DNA of 64,000 nt from Kappaphycus alvarezii (Eukaryota; Rhodophyta; Florideophyceae; Gigartinales; Solieriaceae), in assembly GCA_002205965.3 (NCBI GenBank), contig NADL03000492.1, forward strand, positions 1,860,001 through 1,924,000. Direction: 5' to 3'. Every line of letters starts with the position of its first letter. Position 1 is the stretch's first letter. Both the position numbers and the translations under genes were made by a program. The notes under the pieces are model-generated. The model saw only the letters and a program-made list of their open reading frames with translations. It had not been told where the DNA came from and ran no database searches. This document shows, in pieces, positions 46,701 through 56,915 of the stretch.

Positions 46701-49505
46701 TCGCTCGTTGAATAGAAGGTTGCCCGCGCCGAAGCTGACTCGGAACCGGAGAGGTGCCGTCTGAAATATCTTACACGTATCACAGCGAGCGGTGATCTCC
46801 TCCAGCGCCTTACGGTCCCCGGCGTTGCCTGCTCTTGCCTTGCCTTCTTCACTAAGTTAAACAATTTTTCCGGAGATGGGTGGAAGAACTGGCGGTAAAG
46901 CTTGTTTAGCTGAACGCGAGTGAAACGTGAGAGCTTACGCATCTTGAATGGGTCAAACAAGTGGATGCTCTGCGCACGGACAAGGTTGATGCTCCACAGG
47001 TCGACTGGCTTACCGTTCTTTATGACGCGTTTGACCAAGGTGTTGGTCGCGGTGCATGGCGTGAGCGAGTTGGCATCCATTGCGTCGAGATCTAAAAGCG
47101 CTGGGAAGTTGGCTGCCACGACGTCGATCTCAGCCATGATCGACTCTTGGTCCTCCTATGTCTTGAGTGGGAGCACGGTCGTACCGAGAGACTCGAACAC
47201 CGTGTCGGCGAAACGGAAGGAGTTGAGGGATGGTTTGAGCCTGTTGCGCTTGCGGCCGAGATGACAGAAGAGACGGGTCAACTCAAGTTCTCCAACCACA
47301 GAGCGAAGTGCCTCAATGTCAACGCAAAACCCAATCGGCCGATCGGTCTGAGAAGGGTTGGTGCTTGCGTGCATCGGAGCAGGTTTGTAGTTGATGTATA
47401 TTGGAGGTGGCCTCACCAGCTCTGGGCAACGCCGCTGAGGCTCTCCTCGTCGCCCTGCAGAAAATGCACTCCATGCTCAGCTTCTCATGGTCTTGTCGGG
47501 TTGATCGAACTCGAGATGTGCTGCGTGATGATAGACTCGTCTAATTTGTCAAAGTCGAGGTGCGATGCATCTTCTTGGTTTCTTTGGTAAGAGTCAAACT
47601 CTTCGACAGCGTCTTGGACGATATGGTTCGTCTCTGCTGGCTGGTCATCTTCATCGACTTCTAGAGAATCCATGGGAAGAGACACAACTTAGACAGCTGT
47701 CTCACCGCCCTGAAGACGATCACGAACACTCGTGCGAATCGCACCAGGCTTACATTTGTGCCTCGGCTCCCACTTTTCATGGCACTTGAGATAGATACCC
47801 AACTTGCGGGCTTCCGTAAACGTGCGTGGAGCACAGCCCCTGGGTTTGTGCGCAGCACGGTGCTCGCGGCGCGCATGTCGCGGGTTGTGTGCATACTGGC
47901 CGATGTGAGTGTTGGAGGGGTCGGGTGGATGCATTATACAACCTTTTGTCTCATTGCTCAACATCTTCACCTTCGCCTTAGCTTGGATGCTCTCATGCAG
48001 CAGAGTTACGAGGCGGTTGAAGGAGTAATGCTGCGAATTGATGTCCTCCATGGGGACCAGGGACTATTCCGAGAACTCCGCAACGGCATCACATAAATAT
48101 CGTATCTTGTGGTGGTCGGTCTGGAACTATGGATGAAACTGCGGCTAGAGCGCTTCAATTTTGTTGACCAAAGCCAGGAGTGCCTTGCTGACGTCGGTGA
48201 TGCTCTCCTTTTTCATTATAGTGCGAAGATGTAGTTGCTGCAGACGAACTACGACTTGTAGCTGGCGTGCGTCGGAGTTGTACTCCAGCAGCATCATGAC
48301 CTTGATCTTCTCATAGGTGTCACCAAGTTGGACTTTCCTCAAGAAGAAGAGAAGGGCTGGACCATGGAGGCAAGATATGAACAGGTTCGCCATCTGGTCG
48401 GTTCGGAGATTTTTCTGCCTCCCGTAGTGCCCGTAGAGCTGAAGCGTGACCTGAATCGATTGTTTGAAGTCCCCGGTGAATCTGTTATCCTTGCTGAAGG
48501 CGTTCTGGATGTTGGCAGCTTTGCAGATGTCTGCGACCTCATCTTCCTCGGTCTGGCTGCGGAAAATTCCGTGGAACGGCTGAAGGCCACCATTAGGGTT
48601 GGTTCCGGGGATGGAGGCATGTATCTGTCCGCCGACATTTTGGACATGAATGTCACCATATTGGCCGGGCTGCGACTGGTCTGGGACACTACGGCCAGGT
48701 GAAGAGAAATCTGGCGTCTCGCTTCGCGGAATTTGTGACGTCAACTGTGACTGCCGTGCCTTCTGTCGCTGTAACTGTTGTGGAAGCTGCTTTGGCAGTT
48801 CTCCCGACGTTGGGCTTCGTGGCTGGTGGTCTTGAGTGCGCAAACCCTGGGGTGGTGCACCATAAGGTAGTGCACCATAGGGCGGCGCACCTTGCGATGG
48901 GGCACCCTGCTACGGTGCACTATGCCACATCGCGCCTTGCGGCTGCGGCGATCTCTGCATCATCGTAAATACTGCCTCAGTTGATGCTTTGAATGTGTCC
49001 ATGAATGATCGGGTGAACAGAGCTGAATCGCACGATAACCACGTGAGCCAGACAATTGACTGAATCTTGCTGCTCACTGCCTCACACGTCTCAAGGTGAA
49101 CGCTTTGGTTGAACTGAGTGTCCGAGGAGCCACAATCGTAAAGGAATGCAACTTCTTTGAGGAGGAGAAACGGCATGGCCCGCATCTTGAAGAACTTCTC
49201 AGAGAACAGGTCCGAAGTTGGTGGCAAGATATCTATAATAAACTGCTTGACTTCAGTCCGCTTCGGCATCTCGAAGTTTCCGCTCACAACTTCCAGCTTG
49301 AAGAAATCCAACGAGTTCTTTACAACGCCCATCAACACCTTGGACATTTCGTCATGAAGGTTAGTGATTTCAGAGCGGCGAACAAGACGGTTGAACGTCT
49401 GAAGTGTCGCGGCGCGCGTGTTGGACATGATAAAAACGGCAGCAGGTGTCGGACGGTGCGGAGATGTGAAGCTTCACGAGCGATAGGTGGATCACGAATC
49501 CGGAT

Positions 49506-49769
49506 TGTCGTATGATCCAACTAGGATCTTCGTTGGTACAATCCAACGGGGAGGAGTGGAAATAAAAGGGTTTATCTGAGAGGGTGCAGCAGTGTCCTCC
49601 GTTGCCCGTTAGTAGACTTTTGAGTCGATACTAACTAATCCTCCGTTGTGTCCAAAAAAACTTCCTCCGTTAAGCGGGGAGAAGTTAGGCTTAAGTAGTG
49701 ATCATGGTGTTTCGGCGTTGTCATCGGAAACACCATCACTGAATTACAGTACAACATACTGTAGAGTAT
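49506..49769 (-). repeat. 5' LTR of the old copia element, interrupted
   Basis: Matches 43507-43769 with scattered substitutions, then stops at GTAGAGTAT. The missing outer bases GGTGTAAG appear at 52525-52532. Confidence 0.75.
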
Positions 49770-50310
49770 CCTAGTCTGCGATTGCTTTTAGCAGGAAATT
49801 TAAATATACCAACCCATTCAAGGAAACACCAGAGACATACGTAAATACTAGAAGAAGGAAGAATGACGCTTTATTGTTTGAAGACAAGTCCGCACTACAC
49901 AGGACCTCGGGTTCTGCTAGACGGACGACTCCGGGCAATGGCTGAATCGATTGCCCACTCAAGCGAAAAAGGGACCGGAAGAAAACCCTACCACCTGAAC
50001 CGGGGATTCAGAAGGCTTAAAAACCTCCCGCTGTAAGCACAGAGGCTTACAGATAGAGACGGCGACGACAACGGCGAGAACTCCGGACGAAATAAATACT
50101 CCGGAAGTAAATACGAGTTCTTTCAAGTGGTTATGATTGTACTGACGTAGGAGCCATTAAAATTTCAGAATCCCATCTGTCTCGAAAAAGATTTGAAGTA
50201 TATATGACAATACAGACCAAAAAGCCATTTGCGCACAAATTGAGACAAATAATGACGAACTCGCAAGTGTCTAAACAAAAATGCGCGCAATTTGTAAACA
50301 GAAAAAAAAG

Positions 50311-50333
50311 CGCGCACTTTTTGAAAGTGCGCG
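50311..50333. repeat. GC-rich hairpin between A and T tracts
   Basis: CGCGCACTTT, TTG, AAAGTGCGCG, preceded by eight A and followed by six T. It resembles a terminator by shape, but in this eukaryotic element it may be a fold-back or a remnant inverted repeat. Confidence 0.55.
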
Positions 50334-50574
50334 TTTTTTAGGATGACTGAACCATTCAACAGATAAGATGCATTGTACGGTTTCGCAAATGGCTTGGCCA
50401 ATATACGGTATCTACGCTCCGGTGCAAATTTACTGGGTACCAACCCACATATGTACCACAGTAAATTAACCCCCCATTTTCACAGATAAGTGCCTCGCAA
50501 AAGATGCTCATGCTAATTTAAGATCTAAATCCTCCCCACCTCGATCTACTTCGGCCATTTCACATCCCTTCACC

Positions 50575-52263
50575 ATGACCAACCCTCATACGACGCACTG
50601 CACGTGGGGAAGCGAAACCGACGCATCCGAACGTGACGCTGAACAACTACTCTCTGCACGGGACACTCGCCGCGGGCTCACTGTTCTCGCCTAAGTGTGT
50701 GCAGAACGCGAAGCAGACCTTAGGCAGTATGAACCACGTGAAGAGCAATCTGATTGAGAAGATGACACAAAGTGCCCACATTTCGACAGATTTTACGCGG
50801 AGGACGGATCTGAAGCTATAATCAAGCTCACAAATTTTGGCCCTGAACAATTTTTACGAATTTGGGGAAACATTAGCTCATTTATTTCTATGAGCTACAA
50901 TGTCGGACGTGGAACAAAATCTAAGATTTCAGGAAAGGATGGGTTTTTATGACGCTGGTAGTCCTCAAGCATGGCGGAGCTTGGGACTTTCTGGCAAAAT
51001 TTTCGGTTTGAAAGGTCCGACATTTGAGGCATTCATGAACAAGTTTGTCAAGATGATATCCTCTGAAGTATATGCTCTCGCTATCACTGCACTGGGTAGT
51101 ATGTACAAAAAGGAGAAGCTTCGTGAACGTAGAACTGCGTTTAAAACATTTCCGTATGCACCATATGCAACGGATGTTACACTTTAGCAGTCTTATCGCC
51201 CGAGCGGTAGTCGTCAAGAAGCTAAGCGGTACTACTCAGCAAAGCACAAGCTTTACCGGTATAAGGTAGAGCTGTCTGTTTTGCCAATTGGTTATGCCAT
51301 TGGGTGTACAGAGCACTACCCGGGTAGCGAATCGGACATCAAGATCTTTCAATTTAATCAGCAGTTTCATTTCGAGGAGACTAAAAAGGGAAAAAGGTTT
51401 GGGTGTTTTACTCTTGGAAGATATATCCGGTCTATCCCATGGTTTTCCAGACAACCGGAATCAACTCAAAAAGGGTATACCGACACAGTAATGGGGAAGG
51501 AACTACGCTCCCTAAAATGCTACCTTCAGGCCAGCCATCAAGCAGGCCGCATTGGACATGACGGCTACTGCGGCGTGCCTTTGCATCAAAACCCCCCGAA
51601 CCTTTCCGTACGTCTCCAGTGCCCTCACGGCCACGTTCCTTGCCACGTCATTTAGCACTGCACATGCATCCGGGTGCCACCCTCCAAGAGTGGAGATTGG
51701 CACAGGCACGAGCCTACCTCTGGTGGAGGACGCGATAAAGGATTGATATCTTCTCTAGACTAAAAAGTCAACTGTGCAAGCGGATCAAGGGCAGGACGTT
51801 GGGAAGCTTGCTTCTGAGTACCCTGACTACTGGGCTATTTTGGCGGATAAGGATAATAAAGGTACAGGGGAGTTTATCAAGGTCACCCCAAGAAGAAACC
51901 TCCCAGCGGTGAGCTCACTCGTTCGGAACAGCAGCGTAACGTGAAATTTTCGAGCGACCGCATTATCGGTGAGAATTTTTTTGGGCGGATGTGTGGTTTA
52001 TGGAACGCTGTGGCGGGGAAGTGGAAATGGTCGAAGGGAAACTGCGATTACTACTTCAAGTTAAGTCTGGCACTGACCAATCTTCACATTCGCTGGAACG
52101 CGCTACGAGCTGAAGATGGGACGCGATTCTGTCGACTACGCATGCGTACACATGAAATTGGAGTTTGGTTGGCGCGAAAGCACAGAATGACGCAACAAAG
52201 ATATCGGGAGCGTCGAAGGGCGCGAATGGACATTCGGTTTCATTCATTGGACCCGCACTAGCG
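50575..52263 (+). pseudogene. DDE_Tnp_4-like transposase, decayed and interrupted
   Basis: Cut-and-paste transposase of the PIF/Harbinger-like kind. Plus-strand text: NFGPEQFLRIWGNISSFISM and SKISGKDGFLFMTLVVLKHG (helix-turn-helix part, 50.84-50.98 kb), KIFGLKGPTFEAFMNKFVKM, YATDVTL stop QQSYRPSGSRQ (first Asp, about 51.17 kb), HKLYRYKVELSVLPIGYAIG, HYPGSESDIKIF (second Asp, about 51.34 kb), AILADKD (third Asp, about 51.84 kb) and SSDRIIGENFFGRMCGLWNA (about 51.95-52.0 kb). Breaks: a TAG at 51185-51187, stops at about 50.69 and 50.75 kb, several frame changes, and the 368-bp LINE insert at 51389. Similar sequences are common in oomycetes and red algae as far as I recall. Confidence 0.8.
51389..51756 (-). 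mobile_element. 368-bp 5'-truncated LINE with perfect 11-bp target duplication
   Basis: Flanked by AGACTAAAAAG at 51378-51388 and 51757-51767, inside the DDE transposase. The minus strand begins mid-ORF: RRYQSFIASSTRGRLVPVPI, STLGGWHPDACAVLNDVARN, VAVRALETYGKVRGVLMQRH, AAVAVMSNAACLMAGLKVAF, stop. About 130 bp of 3' untranslated sequence ends CACCCAAACCTTTTTCC. This is the best-defined copy and fixes the 3' end of the family. Confidence 0.8.
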
Positions 52264-52511
52264 ATTGTCAGTTGATGGCATCTAGACCAGTTAGTCATGT
52301 TCGTGTTATTTTAGAAGGCTTTTAAAAATGAATAAACCTTAATGCAAACATTGGTAATAGCACAAAGTTTAATAAAAAAAATTAATGTATTTCAGGATGT
52401 TTGGGGAAACACAAGTTTTACTCCCCTGATGTTTCTTGCTTTGTTAAAACCTTGTGTCATTGGCAGATCAGGTGCTCTTTTGTCCTAAGCTGTGAAACTG
52501 GTTTAGAGATC

Positions 52512-52532
52512 TACTGTAGAGTATGGTGTAAG
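52512..52532 (-). repeat. Displaced outer end of the old copia LTR
   Basis: TACTGTAGAGTATGGTGTAA plus G matches 43757-43777 of the intact LTR. Confidence 0.65.
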
Positions 52533-53554
52533 AAGAAGAAATCTTTTACTCTTTTTACTTATCTTGAGTGTACACCGACTGACCGAGGGTGTTGACATAG
52601 AACGACGATGTATTTACTGCAAGACTACATCAACCATTTTGATCTGATCTTTTTTCATGATCTGTGTACTTTTGTCAGTACAGGTGAGCATCCTCAAGGG
52701 GGGAAACTATCGAACTGCTGTGTTTGAAAAAAATGGTCAACTCTTCAACCCGTATACATATATATGTATACGGGTTGAAGAGTATACGGGTTGAAGAGTT
52801 AGCATATGTATATATACTGTATGTGGAAGTTTAATTTTGAAAGATATCGTGGGTGATATCCGACGTTGTGATATGCAGGGAAGTATCCCACGCGTGATGT
52901 ACAGTGATCACCAGACTGAAAAAGCTACATGGTTGGAATTAGAGAGTCCCGTAAGTGTTGCCTCAATTTCCAAGAGAGAAAAACGAAGACGTTTATGTGG
53001 TAAAAAGCGACAGATCGGCAGATGATCATAGACGTGCGGCGCAGCTGTTGTGAGTCCATTTCGGGGAGGGATAAGCGTAGGGTGTGTAGAAAATATGAAA
53101 GACATGGTCGCATATTATTCAGAGATGCGATAAAGGCGGACCTCGCCGGGGCCACCGGCTCGGTATGTCAAACTCCATGAGATGGAGGTTCATTCGAAAG
53201 ACGAGGAGCAGACCGGGAGGGCGACCTCTTTAGCCTGCTGAGGTTGAGAAAAGAGGGCGTTCATGTCGTGGCGGATGCACTAGGCGCCCTGAGTACCTAC
53301 AAGTGAGCTTTCTTCCGGCCGAATTGCTGCGTGGGAGGCGGTTTTGAGCTGTGCTGCTCAAGAGGAGGAGCGAGAGGGCGGATAGAAAGGGTCCGGCAAT
53401 TGCTGAGACGACTTTGTGACGTGCGTTCAGATGAAAGCGGAGGAAGGTGATCGAAACGACTCTACTGTTCGCACGGAGATGATATGTGTAAGGATTTGTG
53501 TGACGACAAGGTGTGCAAGGGAATGACAACGGGGTGGCAACGGGGCAGGGTGAA
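52533..53554. other. Unassigned stretch with a long perfect palindrome
   Basis: A plus frame at 52837-53025 (62 aa) and adjacent text RHGRILFRDAIKADLAGATG (about 53.1 kb) look like decayed coding sequence of unknown type. The palindrome is listed separately. Confidence 0.3.
52740..52783. repeat. 44-bp perfect palindrome plus a third arm
   Basis: Arms read ACTCTTCAACCCGTATACAT and complement around TATATATG. Immediately after it, the right arm TATACGGGTTGAAGAGT is repeated once more (52783-52799). Confidence 0.8.
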
Positions 53555-53594
53555 AATTGGTTTTGTTTTACTGCGAGTAATGGAACGGTTGGGA

Positions 53595-53864
53595 GTCCTC
53601 TGTATTTGCTCTCCAGAATAAAGGGGGAAAAATGGTTCTCTGGAATACACTGTATACACAATTTCAAGTTGTAGCCTAAGTGTCGCTCAAGACTCCTTCC
53701 AACAAACAACTGGCGTTATTCTGGACGAGTCTCGCCGCGTGACGAGCGAACAATTTTCGCTGCGCATCAGCAATCGGAACGGCTGCCCGTGCGGCAATGC
53801 CATTCGCAACCCGGTTGGCGAAGTCCCGAGCGGAAGGGTGCCAGCCCCCCAACGTGGAGAGTGG
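53595..53864 (-). mobile_element. LINE fragment flanked by a 40-bp direct repeat
   Basis: Minus text LSTLGGWHPSARDFANRVAN, GIAARAAVPIADAQRKLFAR and HAARLVQNNASCLLEGVL. The same 40-bp sequence lies on both sides (53555-53594 and 53865-53904) with one mismatch. The C-terminal end is at about 53.7 kb; the left part (53595-53690) is 3' untranslated sequence shared with 58740-58770 (TTCTCTGGAATA). Confidence 0.65.
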
Positions 53865-54143
53865 AATTGGTTTTGTTTTACTGCGAGTAAGGGAACGGTT
53901 GGGAAAATTGGTTGGGCTGAGGTGGGCAGAGTATTTGTGGGAGAAGAATTTGATACGATAAGTAGTGGATGACGAGAATATTGGCATTGAGGGCGAATTG
54001 CAAGCGGATGGGTAGTTGCTTGGTTGAGAAAGATATGATGTAGAATTTGGAGTAATACGGGAGAATAATAATGTTATTGGTTATTGAGAAGAGTATTATA
54101 GGAGGGAAATGGTGCACATTGTAGGTAGGTAACGAAATAGAAA

Positions 54144-54228
54144 GGGAAATTTTTGGGTTATTTTAATGCATGGAAGATGTGGTCGGTTATATCCACGCGG
54201 CTAATGCGTTATGCGGGATAAGTCGTCG
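54144..54228 (-). mobile_element. 85-bp LINE 3' end with perfect 11-bp target duplication
   Basis: GGGAAATTTTTGGGTTATTT and GCATGGAAGATGTGGTCGG resemble the tails at 55115 and 60020. Flanked by CGAAATAGAAA at 54133-54143 and 54229-54239. Confidence 0.65.
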
Positions 54229-54365
54229 CGAAATAGAAATATACATGGTGTGATTTTCGGGAGGAAAGTTGCGAAAGCGTTGGGCGTCTAATAAAGATAA
54301 AAAGGAGCACAGTGAAGATGTACCAGCAGTGCTGAAGACGTGTATTTTGAACTATGAATGGGATT

Positions 54366-54893
54366 GTACTGTACAGTACAAACGGACGAACCAACTGCGG
54401 TATGCTATGGGCTTGATGGTGGTGTAATGAACAATTGTTTGAGTCCTGACTAGAAGCGGCATTAAGGGCTAGGTCGAAAATGACAGAGGAGGAAATTATT
54501 GTTCAATGTTGTCAGGGTAATCTGGTGGTGGACAGTAGAATTGATATTTCGCTGTCGAATTTCTGCGAGCATTTATTTCTTCCCCTCTCCATGACATGCT
54601 GTACAGTACTGTATAAATGTGAATCCTCTTTACTTTATGGTTTATAATGGTTAATGATGCACTGTACAGTACAACGGGTACTGTAGTATCATTCGGTTGG
54701 CAAAAAGGGGTGCTCACTGCTCAACCGCTACCATTGGTTAGATTTGTGCGGCCATTTGTACAGTACAGTAGAAATAATGTCAATAGCGTACTGTATTCGA
54801 TACAGGCACAGTACTGTACCGTACGTACTGTTGTAAAGTACAGTACTGTACAAACGTAAGGTATGGTATGTACTAGATGCACTGTACTGTACA
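54366..54893. repeat. Cluster of TACTGTACAGTA-type palindromes
   Basis: At least six occurrences of CTGTACAG or ACTGTACAGT cores lie between 54366 and 54893, some overlapping (CAGTACTGTACCGTACGTAC, AAAGTACAGTACTGTACAAA). Related cores recur at about 57384, 57436, 57465, 57788, 60656, 60748 and 60781, on both sides of the secreted-protein gene. Confidence 0.65.
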
Positions 54894-55114
54894 GTTTACC
54901 GTAAATTATTAATTCAGTGCAGTTTGTCGCTGGTTTGTCCAATAGATAGCCGTCATTCGGGCAGACATCAATACTGTAACATAAAGCACGAATCCGTTAT
55001 GGGGCCAATGCCGAAAACCTTGGAACATGCCAATATTTTATGAAAATTATCAAATGAAAATCGGACCAATGTCATGAATTACAAGTAAATTGCTTGGCTA
55101 CCATCTGCTCACAG

Positions 55115-55252
55115 GGGGAAATTTGGGGTGTTTTTAATCCATGAAAAATGTGGTCAGCTGTTCCCTGAGGGAAGAAGTTTAATGCATTCAATATTCTACA
55201 GGGATGTCGCGATGTGCGTAAAGGCTTACATTGTAAAGGATTGGCGGGAAGC
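55115..55252 (-). mobile_element. 138-bp LINE 3' end with perfect 11-bp target duplication
   Basis: GGGGAAATTTGGGGTGTTTT, CATGAAAAATGTGGTCAGCT and GGATTGGCGGGAAGC. Flanked by TCTGCTCACAG at 55104-55114 and 55253-55263. A 31-bp stretch at about 55172-55202, absent from the 60-kb copy, looks like a later insertion into it. Confidence 0.75.
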
Positions 55253-55263
55253 TCTGCTCACAG

Positions 55264-55913
55264 TAAACACTTGTCCCAGATGACTTTATCTGCTCAAGGA
55301 ATGCGCTATTGTGCAATGATCATGCACACGAGGTTTTCTATATTGTATTTGCACTGTAACAATAATTATTCCAACCGCCGCCTCATGATAATCCAACCAA
55401 CCTTTACACCATTACACCACTGTTGGCTCGTCTTTGACATCTCCCATTGCCTGTCAAGCCACACCCTCGTTCCACTCGAGCGCAGTCAATCACATTCACC
55501 TTCTTCGGAACCGTTTCGTTCCCAATCATTGCATACAAGATTACGTCAATTTTATTTCTACGTAGATAATCCAGCTATCACCAATTTTTTTACGCCGTTT
55601 GCAACCCTGTATCACTAGACCCACTCTCCTACCTCGCCAATCACTCTCCCCATCCACAAAGTTTGTGCTATTACAGTATTACAGTTCAATTCGTTTTGAT
55701 TGCCCATCCATGATTATCGTATCGCTGCGCAGCACGCAAACTCTGTTCCATAATGAGCCCTTGCCGCAACTTTCCTATCGAACCTACCCCACATTTCTAT
55801 GCTCAACAGACATCACCACAAAATACCTCTTCAATTCTTCTCTACCAATCCCTGTCCACACATTTCCTTCCCCATCCAGCCCACTCATTGCGCTAGTATC
55901 ATTCCTTTTCGTC
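55264..55913. other. Downstream region of the secreted-protein gene
   Basis: Pyrimidine-rich on the plus strand, with short frames that give no recognisable protein. It should contain the 3' untranslated region of the minus-strand gene ending at 55914; no clear AATAAA is placed. Confidence 0.35.
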
Positions 55914-56915
55914 TCAAGAATATTCAAAAGTGTCATCCAATACCGTTCTCCCAAACGCAGGCGCAATACCCGTGCTGTTGTTCGAAGTGCCTCTGAACAC
56001 CTCTCTTCTGATCCCGCCTTCAACCACCGTCACATTCCAGTTCGATGAACCACCCCCACACCTCTGAAAGTGGTTCAATCGCACAATATATTGCCCATTC
56101 TGCAAATTGGGGTCAAAGTCATACAACACGTTTTCCCGCCCGCTACTCACCCCCGTCCCACAGCTATCCGCGTTACCATCTCCATTCAACCTGCCAGTAT
56201 CCGACATCGGTGTCACCCAGTCCACAATTCCCCTATCCGGTTCATTCACTTCCAGGTCGAAATCATCCGCACTATCCCACTGCGCTTTCACCTGCAGATA
56301 CGGCGCCAACGTACGGAACGCCACACAATTTTTCAGACTCCTCGGTACAACCACCTGACCACGTGGTCTTCCAGTCGCCGGATTCACCAAATCATATACA
56401 CGAATTAGAATAATCATACACTGCCGGTTCATAAAACTCCACTGATTCCCAGTTGGACGACCGGCGGTGAAACTGCTAAATGGAGTTCCCGGCAAACCGC
56501 GAAGCCGGATTGACGAGCGGGTGAAGGGATCGGAAAGCCCGTTGGGAGACCAATTAGTGAGTGGTCGAAAGCCACTGGGAAGGGAAATTCTGGGAGGGCT
56601 GTAGACACGCACGGACCCAAAGCCGGGCTCCGAAGGAAGGCACACAAACGGCTCGGAGGCGGTGCCAAACTCGTTGAAAAGGTTGAAGGCGGATGGTGGT
56701 AGGACGGTAGGTGGGCCTGTGCCGTTGGAGATGCAGAGGCGGAAGCGGCAGGTGTTGCCACAGGGAGGGGTCTCCTGGCGGAGGGAAGTGGAGGAGAGGT
56801 CGTCTGGTGGGGGAGGGACGGCGTTGGGTTTTGCGGAGAGAGCGAGGTGGGGGAGGAGAAGGAGGAGGAGGACAGAGAGAATGTGCAGGTGGTGGATACA
56901 CGGGATGGAAATCAT
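55914..56915 (-). CDS. Secreted protein with a DUF2135/YfaP-like domain
   Basis: A single uninterrupted frame of 333 aa, the longest non-element frame in the window. Residues 1-28 form a classic signal peptide (basic-free start, HILSVLLLLLLPHLALSA core, cleavage likely after ALSA). Residues 50-95 have clustered Cys (PCGNTCRFRLCI, FVCLP). Residues about 206-301 read LQVKAQWDSADDFDLEVNEP, then DTGRLNGDGNADSCGTG, GRENVLYDF, NGQYIVRLNHFQRCGGGSSN and WNVTVVEGG, which is the beta-sandwich pattern (W, D.DL.V..P, ENV, G.Y.V.V..F) of DUF2135/YfaP-like domains. N-glycosylation sequons at N64, N121, N294 and N312/N313. Likely extracellular or cell-wall associated; function unknown. No introns needed. 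The gene lies in a gap between LINE pieces with TACAG palindromes on both sides. Start choice: first ATG before the signal peptide, 150 bp below a TATA box. Confidence 0.82.
   Translation of the reverse strand: MISIPCIHHLHILSVLLLLLLPHLALSAKPNAVPPPPDDLSSTSLRQETPPCGNTCRFRLCISNGTGPPTVLPPSAFNLFNEFGTASEPFVCLPSEPGFGSVRVYSPPRISLPSGFRPLTNWSPNGLSDPFTRSSIRLRGLPGTPFSSFTAGRPTGNQWSFMNRQCMIILIRVYDLVNPATGRPRGQVVVPRSLKNCVAFRTLAPYLQVKAQWDSADDFDLEVNEPDRGIVDWVTPMSDTGRLNGDGNADSCGTGVSSGRENVLYDFDPNLQNGQYIVRLNHFQRCGGGSSNWNVTVVEGGIRREVFRGTSNNSTGIAPAFGRTVLDDTFEYS

Larger units (their letters stand above)
43507..49769 (-). mobile_element. Old copia element with LTRs
   Basis: Left LTR about 43507-43776 and right LTR 49506-49769 share most of their sequence (for example GGGGAGGAGTGGAAATAAAA and GTTAGTAGACTTTTGAGTCG). 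The last part of the right LTR is displaced to 52512-52532 by a later insertion. On the minus strand: Gag (about 49.4-48.1 kb), a probable Cys region (about 47.9 kb), protease to integrase (about 47-45.9 kb, with a GPY-like RIGEWVGPYLVDGWD), reverse transcriptase (about 45.8-45.0 kb, LVKPLYGLSESGDLWYSTFD and YVDD) and RNase H (about 44.7-44.3 kb, NLAGGLTKDMH). A polypurine run (minus GGGGGGAG) lies inside the left LTR. Broken in ten or more places; same lineage as 8.2 and 30-32.6 kb. Confidence 0.8.
49770..52511 (+). mobile_element. 2.7-kb insertion carrying a PIF/Harbinger-like DDE transposase
   Basis: TACTGTAGAGTAT is present once on each side (49757-49769 and 52512-52524), and the bases after the second copy continue the split LTR, so this block inserted into the LTR. 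I see no matching terminal inverted repeats. A 13-bp duplication is unlike the 3-bp one expected of PIF/Harbinger, so the mobilised unit may be something else or a compound. The non-coding left part (49770-50570) has a strong hairpin at 50311-50333. Confidence 0.6.
53905..55114. other. AT-rich intergenic, LINE tail and palindrome cluster
   Basis: Contains the LINE tail at 54144 and the CTGTACAG cluster at 54366-54893. No gene recognised. Confidence 0.4.

Noticed and set aside
53230-53709. 159-aa minus-strand frame
   Set aside because: Overlaps LINE tail and the 40-bp repeat and shows no family motif.
55784-56408. Several plus-strand frames of 80-150 aa
   Set aside because: They lie opposite the secreted-protein gene and its 3' part and show only biased composition.
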